A stretch of 64,000 nt of DNA from Methanococcoides methylutens (GTDB taxonomy: Archaea > Halobacteriota > Methanosarcinia > Methanosarcinales > Methanosarcinaceae). The stretch covers positions 62,001 to 126,000 of the forward strand of contig NZ_JRHO01000005.1 in NCBI RefSeq assembly GCF_000765475.1. Direction: 5' to 3'. The stretch's first letter is position 1. Each line of letters starts with the position of its first letter. The notes under the pieces were generated by a model that was given only the letters and a program-made list of their open reading frames with translations, was not told where the DNA came from and ran no database searches. Shown here one piece after another: positions 47,477 to 56,396 of the stretch. The position numbers were made by a program, and so were the translations under genes.

Positions 47477-47561
47477 GCGGGGGTTGCCCAGCCAGGCCAA
47501 AGGCGCTAGGTTGAGGGCCTAGTCTCGTAGGAGTTCGTGTGTTCGAATCACACCTCCCGCA
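47477..47561 (+). tRNA. tRNA-Leu (GAG), copy 1
   Basis: Acceptor GCGGGGG with CTCCCGC, D arm GCC/GGC, anticodon stem CTAGG/CCTAG around TTGAGGG (anticodon GAG), leucine-type long variable arm, T arm GTGTG-TTCGAAT-CACAC, discriminator A. CCA is encoded directly after it (47562-47564). It decodes CUC/CUU. First of three tandem copies. Confidence 0.97.
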
Positions 47562-47647
47562 CCATACTACTTTCCGGTAAAGACCGGAACAATACGGTCC
47601 TGAGATCTTTCAGGATAGTAACTCGATAACTTAACAACAACCACTTT

Positions 47648-47732
47648 GCGGGGGTTGCCCAGCCAGGCCAAAGGCGCTAGGTTGAGGGCCTAGTCTCGTA
47701 GGAGTTCGTGTGTTCGAATCACACCTCCCGCA
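47648..47732 (+). tRNA. tRNA-Leu (GAG), copy 2
   Basis: Identical in sequence to copy 1, including the encoded CCA (47733-47735). It begins exactly 171 bases after copy 1. Confidence 0.97.
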
Positions 47733-47818
47733 CCATACTACTTTCCGGTAAAGACTGGAACAATACGGTCCTGAGATCTTTCAGTATGGTAACTCGATAA
47801 CTTAACAACAACCACTTT

Positions 47819-47903
47819 GCGGGGGTTGCCCAGCCAGGCCAAAGGCGCTAGGTTGAGGGCCTAGTCTCGTAGGAGTTCGTGTGTTCGAATCACACCTCCC
47901 GCA
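47819..47903 (+). tRNA. tRNA-Leu (GAG), copy 3
   Basis: Identical to copies 1 and 2, with encoded CCA (47904-47906), and again exactly 171 bases after the previous copy. The sequence downstream is unrelated to the inter-tRNA spacer. Confidence 0.97.
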
Positions 47904-48105
47904 CCATTTTCATATTCTCTCGTTTACTACACATCTTTTTAATGGCTTGGAGTCTACTTTATCTATTATTAGTAATTTTGAATATTACTTTATTATCTAT
48001 TTTTGGATGGATTTTTTGTTTCAATTTGACCTCCTCAACATTGGGTGGGTAATTAATATTTTTATTTTCCAATATTTGGACTTCAACATTTGTGGGAAAT
48101 TAAAA

Positions 48106-48354
48106 ATGTGGGTGTGGCAAGACAATCTCTTGAAAAATGGTATTATTGGGGGAACACACAGCAATATCAATGACGTTATCACGTTAACAAAGATAATAAA
48201 AAAGAATTCTCATGGAATTTTGGAATCAATTAAGCAAAGTATTCGTAATGGTGGTGTTGAAGGGTTAAAGAACAGATCTAACTTTCTTTTAAGGGGTCGT
48301 ACGGGTGAAGACTGGGGTGTATGTGGATATGATGTTTTTCTTGATGGCTGGTAA
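48106..48354 (+). CDS. Doubtful small reading frame, 82 residues
   Basis: I do not recognise it. From ATG 48106 the frame encodes a moderately charged peptide (WQDNLLKNGIIGGTHSNIND, then RGRTGEDWGVCGYDVFLDG). The open frame extends upstream into the third tRNA, so the 5' part cannot be coding. No ribosome-binding site precedes ATG 48106. It could be a remnant of an integrated element next to the tRNA array or a chance frame. The upstream 200 bases (47907-48105) contain only AT-rich sequence. Confidence 0.3.
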   Translation: MWVWQDNLLKNGIIGGTHSNINDVITLTKIIKKNSHGILESIKQSIRNGGVEGLKNRSNFLLRGRTGEDWGVCGYDVFLDGW

Positions 48355-48860
48355 CTCAGTTTACTCGCACGATCTTAAAGGGGACAACAGTTTTAATATG
48401 TATATTTAAAAAGTAGACTGAATACTTTTATTTTTTTCATATTCTGGATACTGTAATACAAAATGGTACTTCTGTATATCATGTTCGATTTTTTTAATAT
48501 TATTTTCATCTACTATAATTCTAATTATACTTGTTTATCTTAAAAGTATAGTATTTTAGTGGTTCAAGATCATCACTTTTGTGCGATGTGTGCTTTCACA
48601 ATGCTTCTTGTGATATACTTGTTTTATATGTACTTCTAAATCATTTATATATGCATTAGTATATTTGTATATATTAGTATCATTAATTACTTTTCTTATT
48701 TATTCAGCTACTTATATCTATGTTATTTATATTAGTCGCTAATTTTTTAAATCTTGTATATACGTTTTTTATTTTTATATATAGGAACTTTTAAATGTAA
48801 TTACTGCGATTTATGTCTGAATAGTACAGCTAATCTTTGTTAGAAGGATGTGTGAACTTA
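48355..48860 (+). promoter_or_regulatory. AT-rich gap with promoter of the surface protein operon
   Basis: About 500 bases of very AT-rich sequence with no gene that I can support. Near its end TTTTTATATATAGG (48774-48787) is a good TATA box for the surface protein starting at 48861, implying a leader of about 50 nt that contains AGAAGGATGTGTG. The rest shows only short poly-T runs and TATATA stretches. Confidence 0.5.
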
Positions 48861-51680
48861 ATGAATAATAAAAATATTTTAGCAATAATGAGCGGTTTGC
48901 TCGTGTGCCTGTTGCTTGCAGGCACAGCTGTTGCTGCTGATCCTGTGGTGCTTAGTGCTACCACTATGGATGCAGATGGCAATGGTCATATAGATGCATA
49001 TGATATCACTTTTGATATTGGAATTACCGAATTCAACGACTCCAAATGTGTTGTTGAAGGATATACTGTTGAGGGCAATGTGACAGATGGATCTGTATCT
49101 GTAATCCTCAATTTAACAGAAATTGAAGACTATGACACCGGTGCTCTTCCTGCGTTAACAGTAGATGGCATTGATGTCGAGGAGTTCGATGGTGCTGCAC
49201 CTGTCCTTTTATCCGCAACTACTGTGGATGGAGATGGTGACAACAAGGTCGATGGATATGACATGATCTTCACCGAGCCTCTTGATCTTACCTCTGTGAC
49301 AACAGACAAATGGGATTTCAATTATGATGGTCGTACTTCTTATTCTCTTGACTATGCAGAGTTTGAAACTGTTGTTTATATGACTTTCACAGAAGATCCT
49401 GATGCATTCGATACCAGTTCAACCCCATACCTGGAAACAGTAGGTGAAGTTGATGACCTTCACGGCAACGACCTCGCTCTGGGAGAAATAATAGGAATTG
49501 ATGGTGTATCTCCTGTTATCGCTGATGCTTACTCTGATGCTACCGAGGAAGGAGTTCTTAGAACTGGTGACTCAATCACTTTCACAATAGAGCTCGTAGA
49601 TTCTATGGATGTTGAGCTTTTTGCTGAAGCTGAAGCAAATGCAAGTTCTTCTACTTACAACGGCGCTGAGCTTGTCTGGTACCAGGATGAACTTTCAGGT
49701 CTTATCACTGCAATATACACTGTAGGTGCTGACGATGCAGATCAGACAACTCCTCTCCAGCTCTTCAACATCAATGTAACTGATGCAGAAGGCAACACAG
49801 CTGCTAACGTAGATATCACAGATGTCCAGAAGATAATCGATGCTAACGCACCGGTAGTCCTCAACGCAACAACATGTGATCTTAACAACAATGGTAAGAT
49901 CGATGCTTACAAGATCATTTTTAGTGAAGCCGTCAATGACTATAGCTATGTTGATTGTGCTGTTGCTGGTTACTCTGTACTTGGTGGAGATACTGGTGAA
50001 ACAGCAAACGACAGCATACTTTATCTTATCTTTGAGGAGGGCGGTTCTTATGACACCAATGTTCTTCCAAACATAACAGCACTTGAGGGTGCAATCTCTG
50101 ATCTTGCAGGCAACGGTATTGCTGCAGTAGGAAATGACAATATTACGGAAGAAGACGGTGCAGCTCCTGCAATTATCTCTGTTGGATCTATAGCATACAA
50201 TGATGATGGTGGACCTGCAGAAGATGTCCTTGGTCTGAACGACTGGATCAACTTCACTGTAACACCTTCAACTAAAGATGATGTAGATTTCATCAACACT
50301 TCCACCTTCAATGGTGTGGAACTTGTCTGGACCGAAGAATTGGATGGAACCTGGACTGCAACATACACTGTACTTGAAGGTCACACAAGCAGCATGGATG
50401 CGCAGCTTACAGGCGTTTTCGCAACAGATGAATTCGGTAATGCTGGTCTTGAGAATGTAGATGAAGCTACTTACATCATCAACGCAGGCGGTCCAATGAT
50501 TATGGAAGCATTCACTATGGATGCAAACTACAATGGCCTGATCGATGGTTACAACGTTACATTCATTGATGCTATCAATGACAGCACTCTCAACATCACC
50601 AACTGGAATGTTGAAGGTCACACAATCCTCAGCTGGGACACCGGCGAGGCAGCAGACGATTCAAACCTCTTCGTATACTTCGATGAGATCGCTGCAGACA
50701 ACACAGCTGCACTTCCAAACCTTACAATCCCTAACCCAGAGGTTGCAGATCTGGATGGCGATGTGCTTAACGGAGCTTTCTGCGATGAGGAAGGTATTGT
50801 AGAGTCCGATGGTGCAGCACCAGTATTGATGTATGCTTATGTCGATTCAGATGACTCTTATGGATGCGAGGGATACGAAATCGATGTTAACTTCAGTGAA
50901 GATGTAACTGGAATTGAAGGAAACGTCTCCTTTAAAGAAGGATACGAATCTCTGTATTATGATGGGTATATTATCCATATGTCGTCATATGAAGGAACCT
51001 TATGGGCATTCGATTACGATGGACAGCTCCAGACTGGTGACTCTCCTGAGATTACCGCTATCAATAACATGATGGATGCTGAAGGAAATGCTGCAGTGCT
51101 CTATGGTGACTCCGGTGTAGTAGTCAACACTTTCAGGAAAGAGATTGTAGCAGGTTACAACTTTATCTCCTTCCCAATAGCTGATGAGGGTACTGTAACC
51201 CTTGCAGATGTTGGTCTGGATATCGATGCAGTAGAGTCTGTATGGACATACAACCCACAGGATGGCTGGGTTTTCTCAATTGATGGTAGCTTTGAGGTCG
51301 AAGGTGGAGTTGGATACATCGTTGTTGCAACTGATGATTTCATCCTTGCTCCGAATGTAAACAACTATCCTGCTGAGTTCGAAAGTCCTGCATTGACCAC
51401 TGTCTATGAAGGCTGGAACCTTGTGGGTCATTACAAGGCACATGACCAGTGCACCTATGGTGCTTTTGAAACTCTTATGCCAATGAATCCAATTGATACT
51501 GCTAGCCTTAATTCAGTAATGTATGAACAGAGGACTGCTGGAGAGCTTGGTCTTAGGGAGCTTAATGCATTTTCTGATGATGACCGCGATGTTGTCACCG
51601 GTAATGCTTACTGGATCAATGTGGACTGTGAAGATGGATACTCTGTAGGATCATCTTACGGATACTGGTTCGGGCTCTAA
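48861..51680 (+). CDS. Large secreted surface protein with EF-hand-like Ca-binding repeats
   Basis: A 939-residue exported protein (signal peptide 1-26, cleavage after AVAA). Four modules begin with an EF-hand or dockerin-like loop followed by a beta-sandwich: DADGNGHIDAYD (37), DGDGDNKVDGYD (about 123), DLNNNGKIDAYK (about 340) and DANYNGLIDGYN (about 553). The loops likely bind calcium; the third and fourth are less acidic. The C-terminal part (GYNFISFPIADEGTV, GWNLVGHYKAHDQ) resembles domains of archaeal cell-surface proteins. No PGF-type anchor is seen at the end (YGYWFGL). It is strongly acidic. The next gene follows after nine bases, so they form an operon. Confidence 0.8.
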   Translation: MNNKNILAIMSGLLVCLLLAGTAVAADPVVLSATTMDADGNGHIDAYDITFDIGITEFNDSKCVVEGYTVEGNVTDGSVSVILNLTEIEDYDTGALPALTVDGIDVEEFDGAAPVLLSATTVDGDGDNKVDGYDMIFTEPLDLTSVTTDKWDFNYDGRTSYSLDYAEFETVVYMTFTEDPDAFDTSSTPYLETVGEVDDLHGNDLALGEIIGIDGVSPVIADAYSDATEEGVLRTGDSITFTIELVDSMDVELFAEAEANASSSTYNGAELVWYQDELSGLITAIYTVGADDADQTTPLQLFNINVTDAEGNTAANVDITDVQKIIDANAPVVLNATTCDLNNNGKIDAYKIIFSEAVNDYSYVDCAVAGYSVLGGDTGETANDSILYLIFEEGGSYDTNVLPNITALEGAISDLAGNGIAAVGNDNITEEDGAAPAIISVGSIAYNDDGGPAEDVLGLNDWINFTVTPSTKDDVDFINTSTFNGVELVWTEELDGTWTATYTVLEGHTSSMDAQLTGVFATDEFGNAGLENVDEATYIINAGGPMIMEAFTMDANYNGLIDGYNVTFIDAINDSTLNITNWNVEGHTILSWDTGEAADDSNLFVYFDEIAADNTAALPNLTIPNPEVADLDGDVLNGAFCDEEGIVESDGAAPVLMYAYVDSDDSYGCEGYEIDVNFSEDVTGIEGNVSFKEGYESLYYDGYIIHMSSYEGTLWAFDYDGQLQTGDSPEITAINNMMDAEGNAAVLYGDSGVVVNTFRKEIVAGYNFISFPIADEGTVTLADVGLDIDAVESVWTYNPQDGWVFSIDGSFEVEGGVGYIVVATDDFILAPNVNNYPAEFESPALTTVYEGWNLVGHYKAHDQCTYGAFETLMPMNPIDTASLNSVMYEQRTAGELGLRELNAFSDDDRDVVTGNAYWINVDCEDGYSVGSSYGYWFGL

Positions 51681-51689
51681 GGTGAAAAA

Positions 51690-53012
51690 ATGAGAACGAC
51701 AAACGTTGTTCTCATTGCCATTTTTCTTTTTTTGGCCAGTGTAACCATGGCGGCTGGAGCCGGTGAATTTCCGGGGTCTCCTCATGGTGTCTATGGGCAA
51801 ATAATTGATACAGATGGCAATGGGATCCAGGGTGTAAATGTTCAATTCGTGTATGGTGGCGACACGGTGGCATCTAAAATTACTGATGCAGACGGTCACT
51901 ATAAAGTAGACATAGCAGGAATTGATGAAGGTGAACTCGTTTCCATGTATGTGGAAGGTGGGGACACTGGTGAATCATTTACCTTTGAAGCATTTACAAC
52001 AACTGAGATCAATTATGTATTGGATGGTGTCTGGGGAGACGACCCTCATGAAGTATCCGGTTACATAACTGATGCAGATGGCAACGGAGTAGATGGTGCT
52101 GAAGTTCAGTTCAAGGACGGCGGTACTACTATTATCGCTTCTGAGTTCACTAACTCCACAGGGTATTACGAAGTATCTATATCCGGAGTTGTTGAAGGTT
52201 CCACACTCTACATGTACGTTGATGATGGCGATGGGGCTACATATACTCGAAAAACGATCATATTCACACCTGGTCATGTTGACCAACTCAATTATCAGAT
52301 TGAGGCAGATGGGGATAATGGCGGTTCTTCCGGTAGCAGTAGTGGTTCCTCCGGTGGCGGAGGCGGTGGTGCTACAGGTGAAGCCTTTGAGAACATCGCT
52401 TCAAAGGAAGCTCAGCTTCAGACAGTAACATCAGGTTCAAATGTCAGATACGAGTTTAGTAATGGTGACAACCCTATAACCTTTATCCAGTTTAAGGCAA
52501 CAACCAATTCCGGACAGATCAAGGCGCTTATTGAGATCCTGAAGGGCACTTCTGCACTTGTGGATGAAGATGCACCGGGTAAGGTCTACAAATACCTCAA
52601 CATCTGGATGGGCAATGCTGCCTTTAATAGTGACAACATGGAAAACCCTGTTGTCGGTTTCAAAGTAAGCAAAAAATGGATGAATGACAATGGTATAACT
52701 CCTGCAGCAATAGCTATGTTCCACCATGATGGCGGATGGAAACAACTGGAAACCACTTTGACTGATGAAGATGATGAATTCTTCTACTTCGAGGCAGAGA
52801 CAACCGGTTTCTCACCATTTGCGATATCTGCTGTGGAAATGGAAACTACTCAGGACACAAAACCAGTTCCATCAGGTGATGATACTCCTGCTGATGATCC
52901 ATCATATGGGGAAGAAGAGCCAGAAACCACTAACGGTTTACCTGGGTTCAGCTCACTTCTTATGATCGGTGTTCTTGGTATGGTTTATGCCATATTTGGA
53001 AGAAAGGACTAA
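51690..53012 (+). CDS. PGF-CTERM surface protein with carboxypeptidase-regulatory-like repeats
   Basis: A 440-residue exported protein. Signal peptide 1-24. Two Ig-like repeats of the carboxypeptidase regulatory/Cna-B type start YGQIIDTDGNGIQGVNVQF and SGYITDADGNGVDGAEVQF. A Gly/Ser linker (about 210-228) is followed by a PGF-pre-PGF domain (about 230-375, with GVKVSKKW-like VGFKVSKKWMNDNGI and TTGFSPFAIS). An acidic Pro/Thr stretch and the C-terminal LPGFSSLLMIGVLGMVYA with RKD end complete a PGF-CTERM archaeosortase signal. AAGGTG lies before ATG 51690. Together with the upstream gene it probably builds a surface structure. Confidence 0.88.
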   Translation: MRTTNVVLIAIFLFLASVTMAAGAGEFPGSPHGVYGQIIDTDGNGIQGVNVQFVYGGDTVASKITDADGHYKVDIAGIDEGELVSMYVEGGDTGESFTFEAFTTTEINYVLDGVWGDDPHEVSGYITDADGNGVDGAEVQFKDGGTTIIASEFTNSTGYYEVSISGVVEGSTLYMYVDDGDGATYTRKTIIFTPGHVDQLNYQIEADGDNGGSSGSSSGSSGGGGGGATGEAFENIASKEAQLQTVTSGSNVRYEFSNGDNPITFIQFKATTNSGQIKALIEILKGTSALVDEDAPGKVYKYLNIWMGNAAFNSDNMENPVVGFKVSKKWMNDNGITPAAIAMFHHDGGWKQLETTLTDEDDEFFYFEAETTGFSPFAISAVEMETTQDTKPVPSGDDTPADDPSYGEEEPETTNGLPGFSSLLMIGVLGMVYAIFGRKD

Positions 53013-53036
53013 GTGCGGTAATTATTACTGCACTTC
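53011..53036 (+). terminator. Hairpin after the surface protein operon
   Basis: AAGTGC-GTAAT pairs with ATTAC-GCACTT around a very short loop, with one mismatch in the stem, followed by CTTTTTTTATTTTT. The opposite-strand operon ends about 200 bases further; 53040-53237 shows no gene. Confidence 0.7.
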
Positions 53037-53237
53037 TTTTTTTATTTTTGTGGGTACTTTTATAAAATCTATCATTTTCTTTAAATTTGCCGTCAATTCT
53101 CTCGGTCCGATACTTCATATCAGGTCTTAGGTGCCAACGACCAAATAAATTAATATTTTCGGGCAATGAAAATTTCAAATAAAAATAAATGGTGATGCAA
53201 AAGCATCTCTCTGGTTGTTTAATTACTGATCTTCTTC

Positions 53238-55166
53238 TCATTCGTCTTCTTCAATGTGCTCAGCAACACCCATTACAACAATCTTTGTTTCTATCAGTGT
53301 ATCCGAACCTTCAAGGATCACTTCATCCTTCTTGATGTCGATCTTCACTGAATCCGGGTCAAGGCCTGCTTCTTTCATGTATTCATAGATAGTATCTTTT
53401 CCAAGCTTGAGTGCGTGTTCCAGTGCTTCTTCATACTCATAGAAGTTCTCTCTTCCTTTTTCGGAATAAACATAGAACTCCCAGTCTGGTGCTGCCATGG
53501 ACACCGGGCGTATCAGTATCTCAAACCTTCTGATTCCCTTTGCAGCCAATGCGCCTGCAGCATTGCCCACATTTGCGAAATCCGGTAAGATGATCTCTGC
53601 ATCGATAAGATTCTTCATCTCTTCAAGATATGCTATCACAGGCCCACCTATCAGCACCACCGGTACATGTACCTTGAACTGGATCGGTGATTCTGCATCG
53701 AATATATTGCGTATCTCTTCTCTTGATATCTTTTCGAGGAAGAATGAAACAAGGTCTGCTGCCATGTTCTTGGCAAATTCTCTCTTTACATAGGCGGCGA
53801 ACTCATCTCCTTCCATCTTATAAAGGGGGGCCAGGTGCTCTGCACCGATGCGTGAAGCCTCAGCATTATATTCCGTATACTCTCCAAGCACATGCAGGGC
53901 GTCCGTGGGTGTGAAGCTAATGGGTTGTATCAGCCTTTTCTGCATGAGGGTATCCAGATGTTTTGATGCCGGGTATTTGTTAATACGGGAACGTATCTCC
54001 TTGAGGGATGTTGGTTCGGCAGGAATGGCATTGAGGATTTCTGTTTCCAGTTCGGTCAGCTCGAGTGGTTCATAGTCTGTCCTTATGTAGAACTTGGTGG
54101 GCTGGAAGTTTCTTCCCAGTAAAGCTTTGGAAGGCATTGGGTTGGTCGCGATCTGCTCGAGGAATTTTGGGAACTGTGCTGCTGCCCTACATAGTGGTAT
54201 GACCCTTCGCGGTCCGAAGTTTACCTTTCCTGAACCGATCCAGATATCACTGTCACCTCCGAGCGCAGAGGTTTCCATCCTTATGGCCTTGACCCTTGTC
54301 TTCCATCCACCTACAACAGCACCGGATTCACTCATTTCCGGTACGCCTTCTCTTATAACTGACACGTCAGTACTTGTTCCGCCGACATCAATAACTGCAC
54401 AGGTATCCCTCTTTGAAAGGAAGGATGCGCCTACCAGACTTCCTGCAGGACCTGAGAAGATGGACTCTATCGGCTTTTCCACTGCACTCTTTATTCCGGT
54501 TACTGACCCGTCACATTTGAGCATGAATATCTTGGCTTTCATACCTCTGTTCCTTATCTCAGTTTCCACACTGGACATGAACTTCTCTGTTATGGGCAAC
54601 AACTGGGCGTTAAAGAACGCCGTCACCGCTCTCTCAAATGCGCCCAGGTCCTGCGATAATTCATGTGCACATACTACTGGCATTCCGGTGGTCTTCTTGA
54701 TTATCTCTTTGACCCTTAGCTCATGCTGGTGGTTTCGAATACTGAAATACGAGGAAACAGCAAAAGCTGAAACATTTTCTTTTGCCTTTTGGGCAAATTC
54801 CCTTACTGCATTTTCATCAAGTGGCTCTGCTTCACCGCCCTTGTGGTTGTGTCCACCTTTGACTTGTACAAAATATTCTGTGGGCAGGTCAGTGCTGATA
54901 AAATAGTCTCCTACAAGGATGAGTCCCACAGGGAATCCTGTACCTTCCAGGATCGTGTTGGTGGAAAGTGTGGTGGATACTGATACAACATCCACTTCTG
55001 AAAGTATGTCCTGATCAACTCCGTCGAGAGCTTCCCTTATGCCATCAAGTGGGTCCGGGTATGTCGTCAAAGCTTTGTAGGAAGCAATTATGGCATCATC
55101 TGAGCTTCTTACAACAACAGCATCTGTATAAGTGCCTCCGGCATCAATTCCAAGATTTAGTTTCAT
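53238..55166 (-). CDS. Hydantoinase A/oxoprolinase family protein (ASKHA ATPase fold)
   Basis: A 642-residue protein of the N-methylhydantoinase A/acetone carboxylase beta/5-oxoprolinase superfamily. The N-terminal phosphate-binding signature LGIDAGGTYTDAVVV and VSVSTTLSTNTILEGTG are followed by the HyuA core with SGPAGSLVGASF and the second phosphate loop VIDVGGTSTDVSVI. Members use ATP to open lactam or amide rings or to activate ketones. A C-terminal region (about 380-640) is unlike HyuA of bacteria and unassigned. No HyuB subunit is adjacent. ATG 55166 follows GGAG at seven bases. It is the last gene of the operon with the MtmB-like protein, which suggests an N-methylated substrate or a role in cofactor activation. 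Confidence 0.82.
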   Translation of the reverse strand: MKLNLGIDAGGTYTDAVVVRSSDDAIIASYKALTTYPDPLDGIREALDGVDQDILSEVDVVSVSTTLSTNTILEGTGFPVGLILVGDYFISTDLPTEYFVQVKGGHNHKGGEAEPLDENAVREFAQKAKENVSAFAVSSYFSIRNHQHELRVKEIIKKTTGMPVVCAHELSQDLGAFERAVTAFFNAQLLPITEKFMSSVETEIRNRGMKAKIFMLKCDGSVTGIKSAVEKPIESIFSGPAGSLVGASFLSKRDTCAVIDVGGTSTDVSVIREGVPEMSESGAVVGGWKTRVKAIRMETSALGGDSDIWIGSGKVNFGPRRVIPLCRAAAQFPKFLEQIATNPMPSKALLGRNFQPTKFYIRTDYEPLELTELETEILNAIPAEPTSLKEIRSRINKYPASKHLDTLMQKRLIQPISFTPTDALHVLGEYTEYNAEASRIGAEHLAPLYKMEGDEFAAYVKREFAKNMAADLVSFFLEKISREEIRNIFDAESPIQFKVHVPVVLIGGPVIAYLEEMKNLIDAEIILPDFANVGNAAGALAAKGIRRFEILIRPVSMAAPDWEFYVYSEKGRENFYEYEEALEHALKLGKDTIYEYMKEAGLDPDSVKIDIKKDEVILEGSDTLIETKIVVMGVAEHIEEDE

Positions 55167-55198
55167 GCTGATCTCCATTCCTATGAATCGTATCCATA

Positions 55199-56380
55199 TC
55201 AAAGTTCCTTAAGCCTGTAATCTGAATAAAGCATATTTTCGATCTTATGCGGGTTCTTTCTCATTGATATAAGTCGTGTCTTGCCATATCTCCCCATGCT
55301 TCGGACAGGTGCGGAAATAATTCCTTTCATATCAAATTCTGAGACTATTCCTGAAACGCTGGTGCGCCCCAGGGGGTTAGTGCCTATCTGATCACAAAAG
55401 TTCCTGTAGAGCATTTCAATCTGGCCGGTTGTGATCTTATCGTTCAGTTCTCTGGTCAATTTGATGATGCTAAGCAGTACAAGTTTGGAATGTATTGGAA
55501 GATTTTCCAGTGAACTTACAAGATAGTTTTCTCCCATCTCTTCATTTGCGAGTATCACATGGTTCTCAGTAACTTTTTCTGCATTCGACGTATCTGCGAT
55601 GTCCCCTGCCCTTTCTAAGAATCTCAGGGCTTTTCCTGGGTCATGTTCTTCTCCGGATAGCTCTGCACACAACGGGACCACTTCTTTGTCAAGAATATCT
55701 TCCTCAAACGCAATGGAAGAGCGGCTATTCAGTATCTGCTCGATCTGAACCCTGCTATATGGGGGATATACAATGTTCCTGTGTTGAAGTGATGAAACGA
55801 TATTCTGATCAATTCTCCCCGAAAAGAACATGTCATCAGTAATTCCAATGATGCCTACGAATATATCATCTTCGATGCTCATATTCTCGCCGGCGTGGCT
55901 GAGGTCGTAGAGTATGCTGTGGTTCTTCAGCGCTTCGATCTCATCAAAGACCACAATTATTGTAGTTCTCTTTTCATTCAGTGCTTTCCATAGCGCTCTA
56001 TAATATTTCCCCATGGAAAGCCCCGTCTTTGGGATTTCTGTTTCAGGGGATACTCGGTTCAGTATTTCAAGTATGATCTTGCTGGTAGTGCTGATCTTCC
56101 GGCAGTTAATAAAGACGGGAACAACATTGATCCCTTCTTTCTCAATGGTCCCGGTAAGCTGCTTTAGAACAAATCTCACAACAGTTGTCTTACCGGTTCC
56201 TTTATTTCCAGATATCAGGGCATTTATAGGTTCCCCATGGTGGAGTACTGGTCTGATCAGGGAAACTACGTCCTTTACCTGCTCTTCTCTTCCGACAAGC
56301 TGTTCCGGAAGATACTGTGGGGATAGCACAGACCTGTTCCTGAATATCCGTATTCCGTTTATTCCGAAAATATCATTCAT
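55199..56380 (-). CDS. Orc1/Cdc6-like AAA+ ATPase
   Basis: A 393-residue AAA+ protein. Walker A SGNKGTGKT (about 57-65), Walker B VVFDEIEAL (145-151), a sensor-2 like arginine in GKALRFLERAGDIA, and a C-terminal winged helix (about 310-393, with TSVSGIVSEFDMKGIISAPV). This is the layout of archaeal origin-binding Orc1/Cdc6 proteins. It lies inside an operon with metabolic-looking genes, 16 bases after the mtmB-like gene and 32 before the hydantoinase. ATG 56380 is the start that fits this spacing. It may be a replication initiator paralogue or a DNA-binding regulator that inherited the fold. Confidence 0.85.
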   Translation of the reverse strand: MNDIFGINGIRIFRNRSVLSPQYLPEQLVGREEQVKDVVSLIRPVLHHGEPINALISGNKGTGKTTVVRFVLKQLTGTIEKEGINVVPVFINCRKISTTSKIILEILNRVSPETEIPKTGLSMGKYYRALWKALNEKRTTIIVVFDEIEALKNHSILYDLSHAGENMSIEDDIFVGIIGITDDMFFSGRIDQNIVSSLQHRNIVYPPYSRVQIEQILNSRSSIAFEEDILDKEVVPLCAELSGEEHDPGKALRFLERAGDIADTSNAEKVTENHVILANEEMGENYLVSSLENLPIHSKLVLLSIIKLTRELNDKITTGQIEMLYRNFCDQIGTNPLGRTSVSGIVSEFDMKGIISAPVRSMGRYGKTRLISMRKNPHKIENMLYSDYRLKEL

Positions 56381-56396
56381 GATGATTCCACTGATC

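Larger units (their letters stand above)
47477..47906 (+). repeat. 171-bp tandem repeat carrying tRNA-Leu
   Basis: The unit consists of the 85-base tRNA, CCA and a spacer, present as two full units plus a final tRNA. The two spacers differ at only a few places: ACCGGAAC against ACTGGAAC, and CAGGATAG against CAGTATGG. The first spacer can form TTCCGGT/ACCGGAA; the second keeps this stem with a G-T pair. This is recent unequal duplication. Confidence 0.9.

Noticed and set aside
47881-48105. 5' extension of the frame ending at 48354
   Set aside because: It begins inside the third tRNA-Leu, so this part cannot be a protein gene; only the part from 48106 is kept, with low confidence.
48355-48860. 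Replication origin in the AT-rich gap
   Set aside because: Apart from AT-richness and a TATA box there are no repeated origin-like elements here.
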